Positions 7,712 through 16,646 of a DNA stretch of 39,438 nt are shown piece after piece. Every line of letters begins with the position of its first letter. The stretch's first letter is position 1. Source of the DNA: Streptomyces afghaniensis 772 (GTDB lineage: Bacteria; Actinomycetota; Actinomycetes; Streptomycetales; Streptomycetaceae); NCBI GenBank assembly GCA_000415505.1, contig KE354335.1, forward strand, positions 1 through 39,438. Direction: 5' to 3'. Position numbers and translations under genes: made by a program. The notes under the pieces were generated by a model, which was given only the letters and a program-made list of their open reading frames with translations, did no database searches and was not told the DNA's origin.

Positions 7712-9035
7712 GTGTCGGTACAGGACGGCGTCGACGACGTCGGGGAGTTCGCGGCGCTGCTGAGGACGCTGAAGGAGCGCACGGACCGCAGTTACGGTTC
7801 ACTGGCCCGCCGCCTGAACATGAACACCTCGACCCTGCACCGCTACTGCGCGGGCGAGGCGGTCCCGCTCGACTTCGCGCCCGTGGAGCGCTTCGCCGCC
7901 CTGTGCGGGGCGTCAGCGGAGGAACGTCTGGAGCTGCACCGCCGCTGGCTCCTCGCGGTGGCGGCGCGGCAGCGTCCTCGGCCGGCGAGCGCTGCCGGTC
8001 CGGCGGAGACGGGCACGGACACGGATACGGATACGGACACCGACACCGACACCGACACGGCGGACGGCCCTGTCGAAAGCCCTGCGGAAGCGGACTCGCT
8101 CCCCGGCCTCCCCTGGTACCGCCGCGGACGCGTCGCGGTCGGACTGGCCGCCGCCTGCGCGGTGTTGGCGGCGCTCGGGAGCCTCGCCGCGCTGCCGGAC
8201 GGGCGACGTGCGTCCGCCGGCGACCGGCCCGGCACTGCCGCTCCGGCCCGTCCGGTACGGCGAAGACGGAAGCCCCGGACGGGAAGAGCCCTCCCCTGCC
8301 CCGAGCGGCACCTCCCCCGCTCCGCGGCGGTCTTCACCCTCCGCCACCCCGAAGCGGCTGAAGCCCTCCCCGTCCCCCTCCGTCCGCACCACCCCGCCCG
8401 CCGGCAAGACCGCCTCCGCCCCACCCCTCACCTGGTCCGCCGACTCCCAGGCGTGGAAGCTCGGCTGTGGTCACGACTACGTCGTCGCCAAGCCGCCCGC
8501 GCAGGTGCCCCCGCCGCCCGTCCCGCAGGACGCCGGGGTCTGGGCCGCGTCGCAGAACGCGGTGCACGGCGGCGAGACGCTCGTGCGGCTGTCCGTGCAG
8601 GGGCGGACCGACACGGCCGTCGTGTTGGAGGCGCTGCGCGTACGCGTGGTGGGACGCTCGGCACCCGCGCCGGGCAACGCCTATGCCATGGACCAGGGCT
8701 GCGGCGGTTCGATCACCCCGCGCTCCTTCGACGTGAACCTGGACAAGGACCGCCCCATCGCCCGCGCGGTGGCCGGGAGCGACGCGGGTACGCCGATCCC
8801 GGCGGTGCGCATGCCCTACCGGGTCTCCGCCCGCGACCCCGAGGTGCTGCTGGTCAACGCCAGGACCCAGGGGTGCGACTGCCGCTGGTTCCTGGAGCTC
8901 GACTGGTCCTCCCAGGGCCGCACGGGCACGGTCCGGATCGACGACGCCGGCCGCCCGTTCCGGACCAGCGGCATCAAGGGCCTGCCCCGCTACACGTACG
9001 ACACCTCCGAACGCCGGTGGGCGCCCTACGGCTAG
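7712..9035 (+). CDS. HTH-domain transmembrane protein, frameshifted
   Basis: The N-terminal 75 residues form an XRE-like helix-turn-helix (LKERTDRSYGSLARRLNMNT, TLHRYCAGEAVPLDF). An Asp-Thr repeat linker, one transmembrane helix (VAVGLAAACAVLAALGSLAAL), a Ser/Pro-rich linker and a C-terminal extracellular domain with paired cysteines (WKLGCGHDYVV, DQGCGG, TQGCDCRWFLELDW) follow. This layout is common in Streptomyces. The frame changes twice in the linker, near 8250 and 8290. Two single-base losses restore an open frame of about 441 codons. GTG 7712 follows GGGGGA; ATG 7670 is an alternative. The stop overlaps that of the convergent poxB by two bases. Confidence 0.75.
8011..8058 (+). repeat. 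Asp-Thr coding tandem hexamer repeat
   Basis: Six-base units of the GACACG / GATACG / GACACC type, repeated about eight times, encode an alternating Asp-Thr run between the HTH and transmembrane parts of the host gene. Such runs can change length by slippage. Confidence 0.8.
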
Positions 9036-10774
9036 AGCCGGGGCACGTTGCGCAGGTTGGAGCGGGCCATCTGCACCATCCGGCCGACCCCGCCGTCCAG
9101 CACCATCTTGGATGCGGACAGGGCGAACCCGGTCACCATCTCGGCCTTGATCTTCGGCGGGATGGACAGGGCGTTGGGGTCGGTGACGACGTCGACGAGG
9201 GCCGGGCCCTTGTGCTTGAAGGCGTCCTTCAGTGCCCCGGCGAGGTCCTTGGGCTTCTCGACGCGTACCCCGTAGGCACCGCAGGCGCGGGCGACGGCGG
9301 CGAAGTCGGGGTTCTTGTTGGTGGTGCCGTAGGACGGGAGTCCGGCGACCAGCATCTCCAACTCGACCATGCCGAGGGAGGAGTTGTTGAAGAGGACGAC
9401 CTTGACCGGGAGGTCGTACTGCACCAGCGTCAGGAAGTCGCCCATCAGCATGGAGAACCCGCCGTCGCCGGACATCGACACGACCTGCCGCCCCCGGTCG
9501 GTGAACTGCGCGCCGATCGCCATGGGCAGCGCGTTGGCCATCGAGCCGTGGGAGAAGGAACCGATGACGCGACGGCGGCCGTTGGGTGAGATGTAGCGGG
9601 CGGCCCAGACGTTGCACATGCCGGTGTCGACGGTGAACACGGCGTCGTCGGAGGCGACTTCGTCGAGCACGGACGCCACGTACTCGGGGTGGATCGGCAC
9701 GTGCTTGTCGACCTTGCGGGTGTACGCCTTCACCACCCCCTCCAGCGCGTCCGCGTGCTTCTTCAGCATCCGTTCGAGGAAGCGCCGGTTCTTCTTCTCC
9801 CGCACCCTCGGGATGAGGCAGCGCAGCGTCTCCCGCACGTCCCCCCACACCGCGAGGTCCAGTTTCGAGCGGCGGCCGAGGTGTTCGGGCCGGACGTCGA
9901 CCTGGGCGATCTCCACGTCGTCGGGGAGGAAGGCGTTGTACGGGAAGTCCGTGCCGAGCAGGATCAGCAGGTCGCACTCGTGGGTGGCCTCGTAGGCGGC
10001 GCCGTACCCGAGCAGCCCGCTCATCCCGACGTCGAACGGATTGTCGTACTGGATCCACTCCTTGCCGCGCAGCGCGTGCCCCACCGGAGACTTGATCTTC
10101 CCGGCGAACTCCATGACCTCGGCGTGCGCGCCGGCCGTGCCGCTGCCGCAGAACAGGGTGACCTTGTCGGCGTCGTCGATCATCTCGACGAGCCGGTCGA
10201 TCTCGGCGTCGCCGGGGCGGACGGTCGGCCGGGCGGTGACGAGGGCGGTCTCGGCGGCCTTCTCCGGGGCGGGCTCGGCGGCGATGTCGCCGGGCAGGGA
10301 GACGACGCTGACGCCGGAGCGGCCGACGGCGTTCTGGATGGCGGTCTGGAGGAGCCGGGGCATCTGCTTCGGGCTGGAGATCAGCTCGCTGTAGTGGCTG
10401 CACTCGCGGAACAGCTGGTCGGGGTGGGTTTCCTGGAAGTAGCCGAGGCCGATCTCGCTGGACGGGATGTGCGAGGCGAGGGCGAGGACCGGGGCCATGG
10501 AGCGGTGGGCGTCGTAGAGGCCGTTGATGAGATGGAGGTTGCCGGGCCCGCAGGAGCCGGCGCAGGCGGCGAGCTTGCCGGTGATCTGCGCTTCCGCCCC
10601 GGCGGCGAAGGCGGCGGTCTCCTCGTGCCGCACGTGGATCCAGTCGATGGCGGAGTTGCGGCGGACGGCGTCCACGACCGGGTTGAGGCTGTCGCCGACG
10701 ACTCCGTAGAGGCGTTTGACTCCGGCACGCGTCAGGATGTCGACGAACTGTTCCGCGACGTTCTGTTTGGCCAT
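9032..10774 (-). CDS. poxB: Thiamine-pyrophosphate-dependent pyruvate dehydrogenase (quinone) / pyruvate oxidase
   Basis: 580 residues, full length for the PoxB family. The N-terminal PYR domain has the catalytic glutamate in VRHEETAAFAAGAEAQ and the AGSCGPGNLHLINGLYDA motif. The central domain resembles the FAD-binding region, and the C-terminal PP domain has the ThDP/Mg site GDGGFSMLMGDF followed by VLFNNSSLGMVE. PoxB-type enzymes decarboxylate pyruvate to acetate and CO2 and pass electrons to membrane quinone. The last residues (GGVGRMVQMARSNLRN) are basic and could aid membrane contact. It lies downstream of the PP2C gene on the same strand with a 66-base gap. Confidence 0.9.
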   Translation of the reverse strand: MAKQNVAEQFVDILTRAGVKRLYGVVGDSLNPVVDAVRRNSAIDWIHVRHEETAAFAAGAEAQITGKLAACAGSCGPGNLHLINGLYDAHRSMAPVLALASHIPSSEIGLGYFQETHPDQLFRECSHYSELISSPKQMPRLLQTAIQNAVGRSGVSVVSLPGDIAAEPAPEKAAETALVTARPTVRPGDAEIDRLVEMIDDADKVTLFCGSGTAGAHAEVMEFAGKIKSPVGHALRGKEWIQYDNPFDVGMSGLLGYGAAYEATHECDLLILLGTDFPYNAFLPDDVEIAQVDVRPEHLGRRSKLDLAVWGDVRETLRCLIPRVREKKNRRFLERMLKKHADALEGVVKAYTRKVDKHVPIHPEYVASVLDEVASDDAVFTVDTGMCNVWAARYISPNGRRRVIGSFSHGSMANALPMAIGAQFTDRGRQVVSMSGDGGFSMLMGDFLTLVQYDLPVKVVLFNNSSLGMVELEMLVAGLPSYGTTNKNPDFAAVARACGAYGVRVEKPKDLAGALKDAFKHKGPALVDVVTDPNALSIPPKIKAEMVTGFALSASKMVLDGGVGRMVQMARSNLRNVPRL

Positions 10775-10794
10775 GTCTCTCGTCTGCCCCTTCG

Positions 10795-10836
10795 GTCTCC
10801 TGGGATCCCTCCGGGTTCCATCAAGTCACAGGAGAC
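10795..10836 (-). promoter_or_regulatory. Inverted repeat upstream of poxB
   Basis: GTCTCCTG (10795-10802) and CAGGAGAC (10829-10836), perfect 8-bp arms 26 bases apart in the gap between the PP2C stop and the poxB start. It could be an operator for poxB or a weak terminator for the PP2C gene. Confidence 0.4.
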
Positions 10837-10840
10837 GTCC

Positions 10841-12642
10841 TCACGCCTCCCAAACGGCCGCGGCCGTACGGTCGTCCGCATAACCCTTGACCCGTACTTG
10901 GGAGTCCGCGAGGAACGCGGCGAGGCCGGGCGGCTCGGGGCGGGACCACCGCTCGGCGAGGTACTCGCCCAGTTCGGGTTCGCCGCGCAGCGGCTCGGCG
11001 AGGCCGGCGCTGCACACGAGGAGCGTGTCACCCGGGCGGGCGACGGAGGTGCGGAAGCGGAAGGGTTCGCGGGGTGGTTCCGGCGCCGGTTCGTAGGGGC
11101 TGGGCGGGGTCGGGATGCCCAGGTCCATGGTGAGCCGGTCGCCGTCGGGCGTCTCGGAGGGCGGCGATCCGAAGCCCACGACGGGTTCGCCCTTGATCTC
11201 GGCGACCTGCGGTTCGATGTCCTGCCACTCGCCGTCCCGCAGCCGGAACAGCCCGCCGGGCCCGACGCCGAAGAAGACGCGCGTACGGCACTCGGGGTCG
11301 GCGGGCAGCAGCAGACAGCGCAGGCCGGCCGCGTACTCCTCCGGGTCGACGCCCTGTTCGGCGGCGCTGGCGCGGAGCTTGCCGAGGCTGCGGTCGGTGA
11401 GGCGGTGCAGTCCGGACTTCAGGTCGCCGCGCCGCCCCGCCCTTATGTCCTCCACGAGCCGCGCGTGGCTGCGTCCGACGGCCCGCCCGATCCAGTGACA
11501 GGCCTCGGCGGCGGCCCGGTGCGCCCCCGGCGTGGCCCGCGCCCCGGTCGCCATCGCCACCAGCAGCAGCGCCTGCTCGCCCGTGCCGAACCGCGCGGTC
11601 AGCAGCGAGTCCCGCCGCGGCTCGCCCCGGTACCGCGCGGAGTCCCCCCGCACGGACACGGCCCGCACCGTGCAGGCCCCGTACCGGGCCCCGTCGAGCA
11701 CGGTGTCCGCGACGAGGTCGTCCAGATCATCGGGATCGGCGAGCGGGAGCGCCGTGGGTTCGGCGTCGTAGGTGGGCGGCCGAGAGCCGACGTGGCCACG
11801 GGGCCGGGGGGAGGACGCGGGGCGCTCGAACCGCGGTTCGGGCTGGTCGGGCGGGAGGTCGGCGGGCGGTGAGGGCGTGGGGGGCGAACCGGCCGGCCGG
11901 GGTGGCGTGGGCGGGGAGTCGGCGAGCGGTGGTGGCGTCGGCGGAGGGTCTGCCGGGCGAGGTGGTGCGGGCGGCGGATCTGCCGGGCGAGGTGGTGCGG
12001 GCGGCGGATCTGCGGGGCGAGGCGGTGCGGGCGGCGGTCCGGCTGGGGCGGGGATGCGGCCCCGCCGGGCCGGGGAGTGCGGAGCGCGGCCCCATCGGGC
12101 CCGGCCCCGGAAGACTCAGCGCCGCCCGGCTCGGCGGCGGGGATTTCGGCCCCGCCTCGGCCGGACTCGGCTGTCGGTCCTGTGGGGCCCCTGGGCGGGG
12201 CATCCGCCGTGGTCGAGCGGGCCTCGGGCCCCGGCCAGACGGGAGGCGCCGGGGGCGGCGGAGGGACCGTCGGTGGGTCGGGGGACGTCCCCGATGCGGG
12301 GATCGTCGTCCCTGTCGCCGCAGTCGGGAACGTCACCGGCCCCGTCGGACGGGCGGGTGGTGGCTCCCAGGGGGCGCGGTGGGGTGACCGGTCGGAACGT
12401 GGGGTGTCCATGACGTCGTCGGCGCCGGAGCGAGGCGCCGGAACCACCGGCTCGGAGCCGGTCCTCTTCCCTGCCCCCGTTCCCGGAACGTCCCGGTCGC
12501 CCACCGCCCCCGCCGCCGAGGCGAAGCGGTCGTCGAGGGAATCGGGTGCGGGTGCGGGGCCCGTGTCGCCGGTGGAGTCGTCGTACAACTGCCCCCACCA
12601 GTCGTCCTCGGGACCGGTGGGCCTTCCCCCCTGCTGGCTCAT
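10841..12642 (-). CDS. PP2C-like phosphatase with long proline-rich N-terminal region, frameshifted
   Basis: The N-terminal 200 residues begin MSQQGGRPTGPEDDWWGQLY and become a disordered Pro/Ala/Gly-rich region. After a frame change near 12045 the reading continues through repeats of the type PPPAPPRPAD into a PP2C-like domain (LDGARYGACTVRAVSVRGDS, then LVAMATGAR, and ARPGDTLLVCSAGLAEPL). One lost base in the C runs at 12035-12055 restores a 600-residue protein. The classic metal-binding aspartate motif RGDS is visible; other PP2C aspartates are weakly conserved, so activity is uncertain. In Streptomyces such proteins act opposite Ser/Thr kinases, but none is adjacent. Confidence 0.78.
11900..12040 (-). 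repeat. Proline-rich coding repeats in the PP2C gene
   Basis: Imperfect 30-base units encoding PPPAPPRPAD, repeated about three times with two or three further diverged copies (PPPTPPPLAD, SPPTPPRPAG, SPPTPSPPAD). The unit boundaries are eye-estimated. Confidence 0.7.
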
Positions 12643-12852
12643 GCCCCTAATTGTCCACCGCAGGGGCCGGATGAAACGGGGCTTGTGGAAAAACCGGCCT
12701 CTCACGGCGCCGTGAACCACGCGTCGAGTGAGCCGTAGAACGGTCATGCGATATGACCATGTCCCGGCGGCCGCGCGCGGCTGACCTGCGGGTCTGAACC
12801 GCGACTACGCTTCTGACCTGCGTCTTCTCCCCTATTCCGGCAGGCTGGTCAG

Positions 12853-13335
12853 ATGGGAGTGTGGGACCTCCTGCTGGTCGGGCTGGTCATCCTGCTCGGT
12901 CTGTGCGGAGTGCTGCTGCCCGCGGTGCCCGGTTCGTTGCTGGTGTGGGCCGCGGTCATGTGGTGGGCGCTGAAGGACCCGCAGCCCGTCGCCTGGTGGA
13001 TCCTGGTGGGAGCCACGGTTTTGATGTTCGTCTCCCAGGGAGTGCGCTGGGCCCTGCCTCCCCGGCGGCTGCGGGCGAGCGGCGCCACCCAGCGCATGCT
13101 GGCCTACGCCGGAGCGGGATCCACCCTCGGCTTCGTCCTGCTCCCCGTCATCGGCGCGATCCCCGGTTTCCTGGCCGGCATCTACCTCGCCGAACGCCTC
13201 CGCCTCGGCCGCCACGCCGAGGCCGTCGCGGCCGTGCGCACGGCGATGCGCTCGGGCGGCTCCAGCGTGCTGGCGGAGCTGTTCACCTGCCAGCTGATCG
13301 CGGCGGCCTGGCTGGGGGCCGTTTTCGGGGCGTGA
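12853..13335 (+). CDS. DUF456-family membrane protein
   Basis: 160 residues with four or five transmembrane segments: VWDLLLVGLVILLGLCGVLL, LLVWAAVMWWAL, WWILVGATVLMFVSQGV and a Gly-rich pair around STLGFVLLPVIGAIPGFLAG. The sequence VLLPAVPGSLLVWAA and the GFVLLPVIGAIPGFLAGIYL block match DUF456, a widespread bacterial family of unknown role. It is divergent from the PP2C gene with a 210-base shared upstream region in which I see no convincing promoter elements. It ends 10 bases before the convergent ogt stop. Confidence 0.88.
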   Translation: MGVWDLLLVGLVILLGLCGVLLPAVPGSLLVWAAVMWWALKDPQPVAWWILVGATVLMFVSQGVRWALPPRRLRASGATQRMLAYAGAGSTLGFVLLPVIGAIPGFLAGIYLAERLRLGRHAEAVAAVRTAMRSGGSSVLAELFTCQLIAAAWLGAVFGA

Positions 13336-13345
13336 GAACACGCTC

Positions 13346-13825
13346 CTACAGCACCCCCTCGTGCGTCAGCAGCCGTACCTTGCGCTCCAGGCCGCCCGCA
13401 TAGCCGGTCAGCGTCCCGTCGGCCCCGATCACCCGGTGGCACGGCCGGACGACCAGCAGCGGATTGGCGCCGATCGCCCCGCCCACGGCACGTACGGCGG
13501 CCCTGGGCGCCCCGATGCGCGCGGCGATCTCGCCGTAGGTCACGGTCGAGCCGTACGGGATGTCGTCCAGCGCGGCCCAGACCTTCTCCCGGAAGACGGA
13601 GCCGTCGGTGCGCCGGGCCAGCCGGAACTCCTTCAGGTCCCCGGCGAAGTAGGCGGCGAGCTGCTCCTCGGCCTCGCGGAACGGCCCCGGGTCCTGCCGC
13701 CAGTCGTCCTCCACCACGCGTCCGCCCTTCTGCCCGGGCACGGACAGCGAGGTCAGCGCACCGTCCGGGGCGGCGGTGAGGAGCAGCGGCCCGAGCGGGG
13801 AGGCCACGTTCGTCCAGTAGGTCAT
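13346..13825 (-). CDS. ogt: Methylated-DNA--protein-cysteine S-methyltransferase
   Basis: 159 residues. The C-terminal domain carries the suicide cysteine motif VVRPCHRVIGADGTLTGYAG preceded by the wing helix TYGEIAARIGAPRAAVRAVG. It repairs O6-methylguanine and O4-methylthymine by irreversible transfer to its own cysteine. The ATG overlaps the TGA of the upstream Ada/AlkA-type gene (TGATG), so the pair is very probably translationally coupled. Together the two proteins supply the activities that E. coli splits between Ada and AlkA. Confidence 0.95.
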   Translation of the reverse strand: MTYWTNVASPLGPLLLTAAPDGALTSLSVPGQKGGRVVEDDWRQDPGPFREAEEQLAAYFAGDLKEFRLARRTDGSVFREKVWAALDDIPYGSTVTYGEIAARIGAPRAAVRAVGGAIGANPLLVVRPCHRVIGADGTLTGYAGGLERKVRLLTHEGVL

Positions 13826-15240
13826 CACAACTCCCACTTCCCTGCTGCGCGCAGGTGGTTCAGGGCGTACGAGCGCCAGGGGCGCCAGCTGCCGGGGACG
13901 TCGGCGCCGGGTGGGGCCACGTCGGGGTCGCCGAGGGCGCGGGTGCGGATCTCGGCGATGGTGCGGGCGTCCAGGCCGGGCACGGCCCGCAGGGCGTCCT
14001 GCGCGTCGTCCCGGTCGGCGCCCGGGTCCAGGCGTACGGCATGGTCGGCGAGGGCGGCGGTGAGCGCGCCGAGGGCGCCGCCGGGTTCGGCACCGGCGAG
14101 GACGGCGGGCTCGGGGAAGAGATGCGTGAGGCTGCCGCAGGGGGCGTCGAGGGCCTTGCCGTACCGCCGTACGAGCCGTTCGGCCTCCGCCCGGCCGACC
14201 AGTGCGCGTACCGCGAGTTCCTCCGGGTCGGCGGTGCCGGGCGAGCGCAGGCCGGGCCGGGCGGCGACCAGGGGTGCGAGCCCCGGGTCGGCGCCGAGGC
14301 GCTCGTCGACGGCGTAGGGGTCGGCGTCGAGGTCGAACTGCCGCCGCAGCCGCTGCACGGCGGTGGTGAGGTCGCGGGGGTCGGTGAGGTGCAGCCGGGC
14401 GTCGAGCCAGCCGCCCGGGTGGGCGCCGGACCCGGTCCGGGCGGTGCGGGGGCGTTCGTCGACGGCGACGATGCCGGTGCCGTACGGGAGGCGGAGCGTG
14501 CGCCGGTAGGTGCGCGCTCCTGGCGGGCCGCAGACCTCTTCGATGCCGGGCACGGCCTCGCGTTCCAGCAGGTCGAAGACGGGGCCGGCCTGGTAGGGGC
14601 CGCGGTGGGCGAGCCGCAGCGGGATGCCGGCGTCCGGGGTGGCCGTACGACCGGACCGGCCGCTCTTCGGCGCGGCGGCGGCGCGCAGTTCGCTCGGGGT
14701 CGACGCGTACACGGCCCGGATGGTGTCGTTGAACTGCCGCACGCTGGCGAAGCCCGACGCGAACGCGATCTCGGTGATCGGCAGGTCGGTGGTCTGCACC
14801 AGGACTCGGGCGGTGTGGGCCCGCTGGGCCCGGGCGAGGGCGACGGGTCCGGCGCCGAGTTCCGCGGTGAGCTGCCGCTGCACCTGCCGCGCGCTGTAGC
14901 CGAGCCGTCCGGCGAGCCCGGCGACGCCCTCGCGGTCGACCACGCCGTCGGCGATCAGCCGCATGGCCCGGCCCACCACGTCCGCGCGGACGTTCCACTC
15001 GGCGGAGCCGGGCACGGCGTCGGGGCGGCACCGCCGGCAGGCCCGGAAACCCGAGCCCTGCGCGGCGGCGGCCGTGGCGAAGAACCGTACGTTGGCCCGC
15101 TTCGGGGTGACCGCGGGGCAGCTCGGCCGGCAGTAGATGCCGGTCGTCTCGACGGCGAAGAAGAAGGCGCCGTCGAAACGCCCGTCACGACTGCGTACGG
15201 CTTCGTACCTGGGGTCTTCCCTCGTGTCTTCGTCCCTCAC
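13825..15240 (-). CDS. Ada-like / AlkA-type 3-methyladenine DNA glycosylase fusion
   Basis: 471 residues with three parts. The N-terminal Ada zinc domain has four cysteines (YCRPSCPA and CRRCRPD) that bind zinc and accept methyl from phosphotriesters. An AraC helix-turn-helix pair follows (VAGLAGRLGYSARQVQRQLT, TEIAFASGFASVRQFNDTIR). The C-terminal part is an AlkA N-domain plus HhH-GPD glycosylase with AVPGLDARTIAEIRTRALGD. It probably senses methylation damage, activates its own operon and excises alkylated purines. GTG 15240 has GGAG ten bases upstream; an upstream in-frame start at 15291 adds 17 Arg-rich residues and is less likely. It is followed directly by ogt. Confidence 0.92.
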   Translation of the reverse strand: MRDEDTREDPRYEAVRSRDGRFDGAFFFAVETTGIYCRPSCPAVTPKRANVRFFATAAAAQGSGFRACRRCRPDAVPGSAEWNVRADVVGRAMRLIADGVVDREGVAGLAGRLGYSARQVQRQLTAELGAGPVALARAQRAHTARVLVQTTDLPITEIAFASGFASVRQFNDTIRAVYASTPSELRAAAAPKSGRSGRTATPDAGIPLRLAHRGPYQAGPVFDLLEREAVPGIEEVCGPPGARTYRRTLRLPYGTGIVAVDERPRTARTGSGAHPGGWLDARLHLTDPRDLTTAVQRLRRQFDLDADPYAVDERLGADPGLAPLVAARPGLRSPGTADPEELAVRALVGRAEAERLVRRYGKALDAPCGSLTHLFPEPAVLAGAEPGGALGALTAALADHAVRLDPGADRDDAQDALRAVPGLDARTIAEIRTRALGDPDVAPPGADVPGSWRPWRSYALNHLRAAGKWEL

Positions 15241-15336
15241 GGTGTCCAGTCTCCGCCGTCGGCGGGGCTGCCGCTGGCGGAAATCGGACACGGCGCTCCG
15301 GACGCCGCTCCCTCCCCCGGTCCGGACACCGGGCGG

Positions 15337-16443
15337 CTACGAACGCCAGTGCGGTCCGCGCTTGGCCTCCATCGCGGCCCTTCCGATGGCGCCCTTGCGC
15401 TTCCAGTCCTTGCGGATCTCCGCCCGGAGCCGGGCGTCCGTCTTGGCGACGATGCGCTGGTTCTCCCGCAGGAGCTTGCGGTAGCTGTGCAGCCGCCGCT
15501 CCGGCAGGTCGCCCTCCTCGACGGCGGCCAGCACGGCACAGCCCGGCTCGGCCTCGTGGGCGCAGTCGTGGAAGCGGCACCGCTCGGCCAGTTCCTCGAT
15601 CTCGGAGAACACCTGCCCGACGCCGGTCTCGGCGTCCCAGAGTCCCACGCCCCGCAGTCCGGGGGTGTCGATCAGGACGCCCCCGCCGGGCAGCGCGAGC
15701 AGGTTGCGGGTCGTCGTGGTGTGCCGGCCCTTGCCGTCGACATCCCGGGTGGCCTGGACGGCCATGACGTCCTCGCCGAGCAGCGCGTTGGCGAGGGTCG
15801 ACTTGCCCGCGCCGGACTGCCCGAGCAGCACGGACGTCCCCCCGCCGACGATCGCCGCGACCACGTCGAGACCGGCCCCGTCCACAGCGCTGACCGGCAC
15901 CACCGGCACGCCGGGCGCGCTGGTCTCCACGTCCTGGACGAGGTGGGCGAGGGTGACGGCGTCCGGTACGAGGTCGGCCTTGGTGAGGACGACGAGGGGC
16001 TGCGCCCCGGATTCCCAGGCGAGCGCGAGGAACCGTTCGATACGGCCGAGGTCGAGTTCGACGGAAAGGGGCACGGCGACGATGGCGTGGTCGACGTTGG
16101 CCGCGAGGATCTGCCCCTCGGACCGCTTGGAGGAGGTGGAGCGGACGAACGCGGTGCGGCGCGGCAGATACGCGCGGACGTAGCGCGGGTTCCCGCCGGG
16201 TTCGACGGCGACCCAGTCGCCGGTGCAGACGACCCGCAGGGGATCGTGCGGGGTGACGAACGCCGTGTCGGCGCGCAGCACCCCGTCGGCGGTGACGACG
16301 TCGCACTGTCCCCGGTCGACCCGGATCACACGTCCGGGCAGCAGTCCTTCGGTGTCGTACGGGGCGAACTCGTCCGCCCATGCGTCGTCCCAGCCGTAGG
16401 GAGCGAGCGCGGAGGAAACGGATGAAGCGGAGCTGGAAGTCAA
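15337..16443 (-). CDS. rsgA: Ribosome small-subunit-dependent GTPase A (RsgA/YjeQ-like)
   Basis: 368 residues with the circularly permuted GTPase order typical of RsgA: an N-terminal OB-like region, G4-like VLTKADL, G1 GQSGAGKSTLANAL, G3 DTPGLRG, then the zinc finger CRFHDCAHEAEPGCAV. RsgA proteins help mature the 30S subunit. The start is TTG at 16443 with GGAAAGGG upstream. A 13-base palindrome covers that region, and a 22-codon ORF with a strong ribosome binding site lies 46 bases upstream, so translational control is possible. Streptomyces usually carry another RsgA near aroA, so this may be a paralogue; that is from memory, not shown here. Confidence 0.92.
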   Translation of the reverse strand: MTSSSASSVSSALAPYGWDDAWADEFAPYDTEGLLPGRVIRVDRGQCDVVTADGVLRADTAFVTPHDPLRVVCTGDWVAVEPGGNPRYVRAYLPRRTAFVRSTSSKRSEGQILAANVDHAIVAVPLSVELDLGRIERFLALAWESGAQPLVVLTKADLVPDAVTLAHLVQDVETSAPGVPVVPVSAVDGAGLDVVAAIVGGGTSVLLGQSGAGKSTLANALLGEDVMAVQATRDVDGKGRHTTTTRNLLALPGGGVLIDTPGLRGVGLWDAETGVGQVFSEIEELAERCRFHDCAHEAEPGCAVLAAVEEGDLPERRLHSYRKLLRENQRIVAKTDARLRAEIRKDWKRKGAIGRAAMEAKRGPHWRS

Positions 16444-16454
16444 GGGTGACCCTT
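16442..16454 (-). promoter_or_regulatory. Palindrome over the rsgA ribosome binding site and start
   Basis: AAGGGTGACCCTT on the plus strand is a perfect 13-base palindrome (AAGGGT-G-ACCCTT). On the minus strand it spans the GGAAAGGG ribosome binding site and the first two bases of the TTG start codon. It could fold weakly or bind a protein. Confidence 0.4.
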
Positions 16455-16488
16455 TCCAGGTCGGCCCCCGGCCCGACAGTCGGTCGGA

Positions 16489-16557
16489 TCAGCCGGCGGC
16501 CACGGAGGTGGACTTGATGAACTGGATGCGGGCAGCGCCCATCGCAATGACAGCCAT
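16489..16557 (-). CDS. 22-residue upstream ORF (possible leader peptide)
   Basis: ATG 16557 is preceded by GAGGAGG nine bases upstream, one of the best ribosome binding sites in the window. The ORF encodes MAVIAMGAARIQFIKSTSVA-AG and stops 45 bases before the rsgA start. It does not overlap any other gene. The strong initiation signal in front of such a short frame suggests it is translated. Options are a leader peptide controlling rsgA, or a small secreted or membrane-active peptide. It has no run of a single amino acid that would suggest classic attenuation. Confidence 0.5.
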   Translation of the reverse strand: MAVIAMGAARIQFIKSTSVAAG

Positions 16558-16646
16558 CGGTCAACACCTCCTCGGTCCTCGACTCTTCGTGAAATCCGGC
16601 TCCTCGTGGAACCGCCGTCACGCTATCCCGTCACGGGCCGGCCGCG

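Noticed and set aside
8240-8300. Programmed frameshifting in the HTH-TM gene
   Set aside because: No slippery heptamer with downstream structure was found. Similar one-base losses elsewhere in the window favour sequence error.
13855-16425. 856-codon plus-strand frame across the DNA-repair and rsgA genes
   Set aside because: It is a low-complexity Gly/Ala/Val-rich shadow of three clear minus-strand genes.
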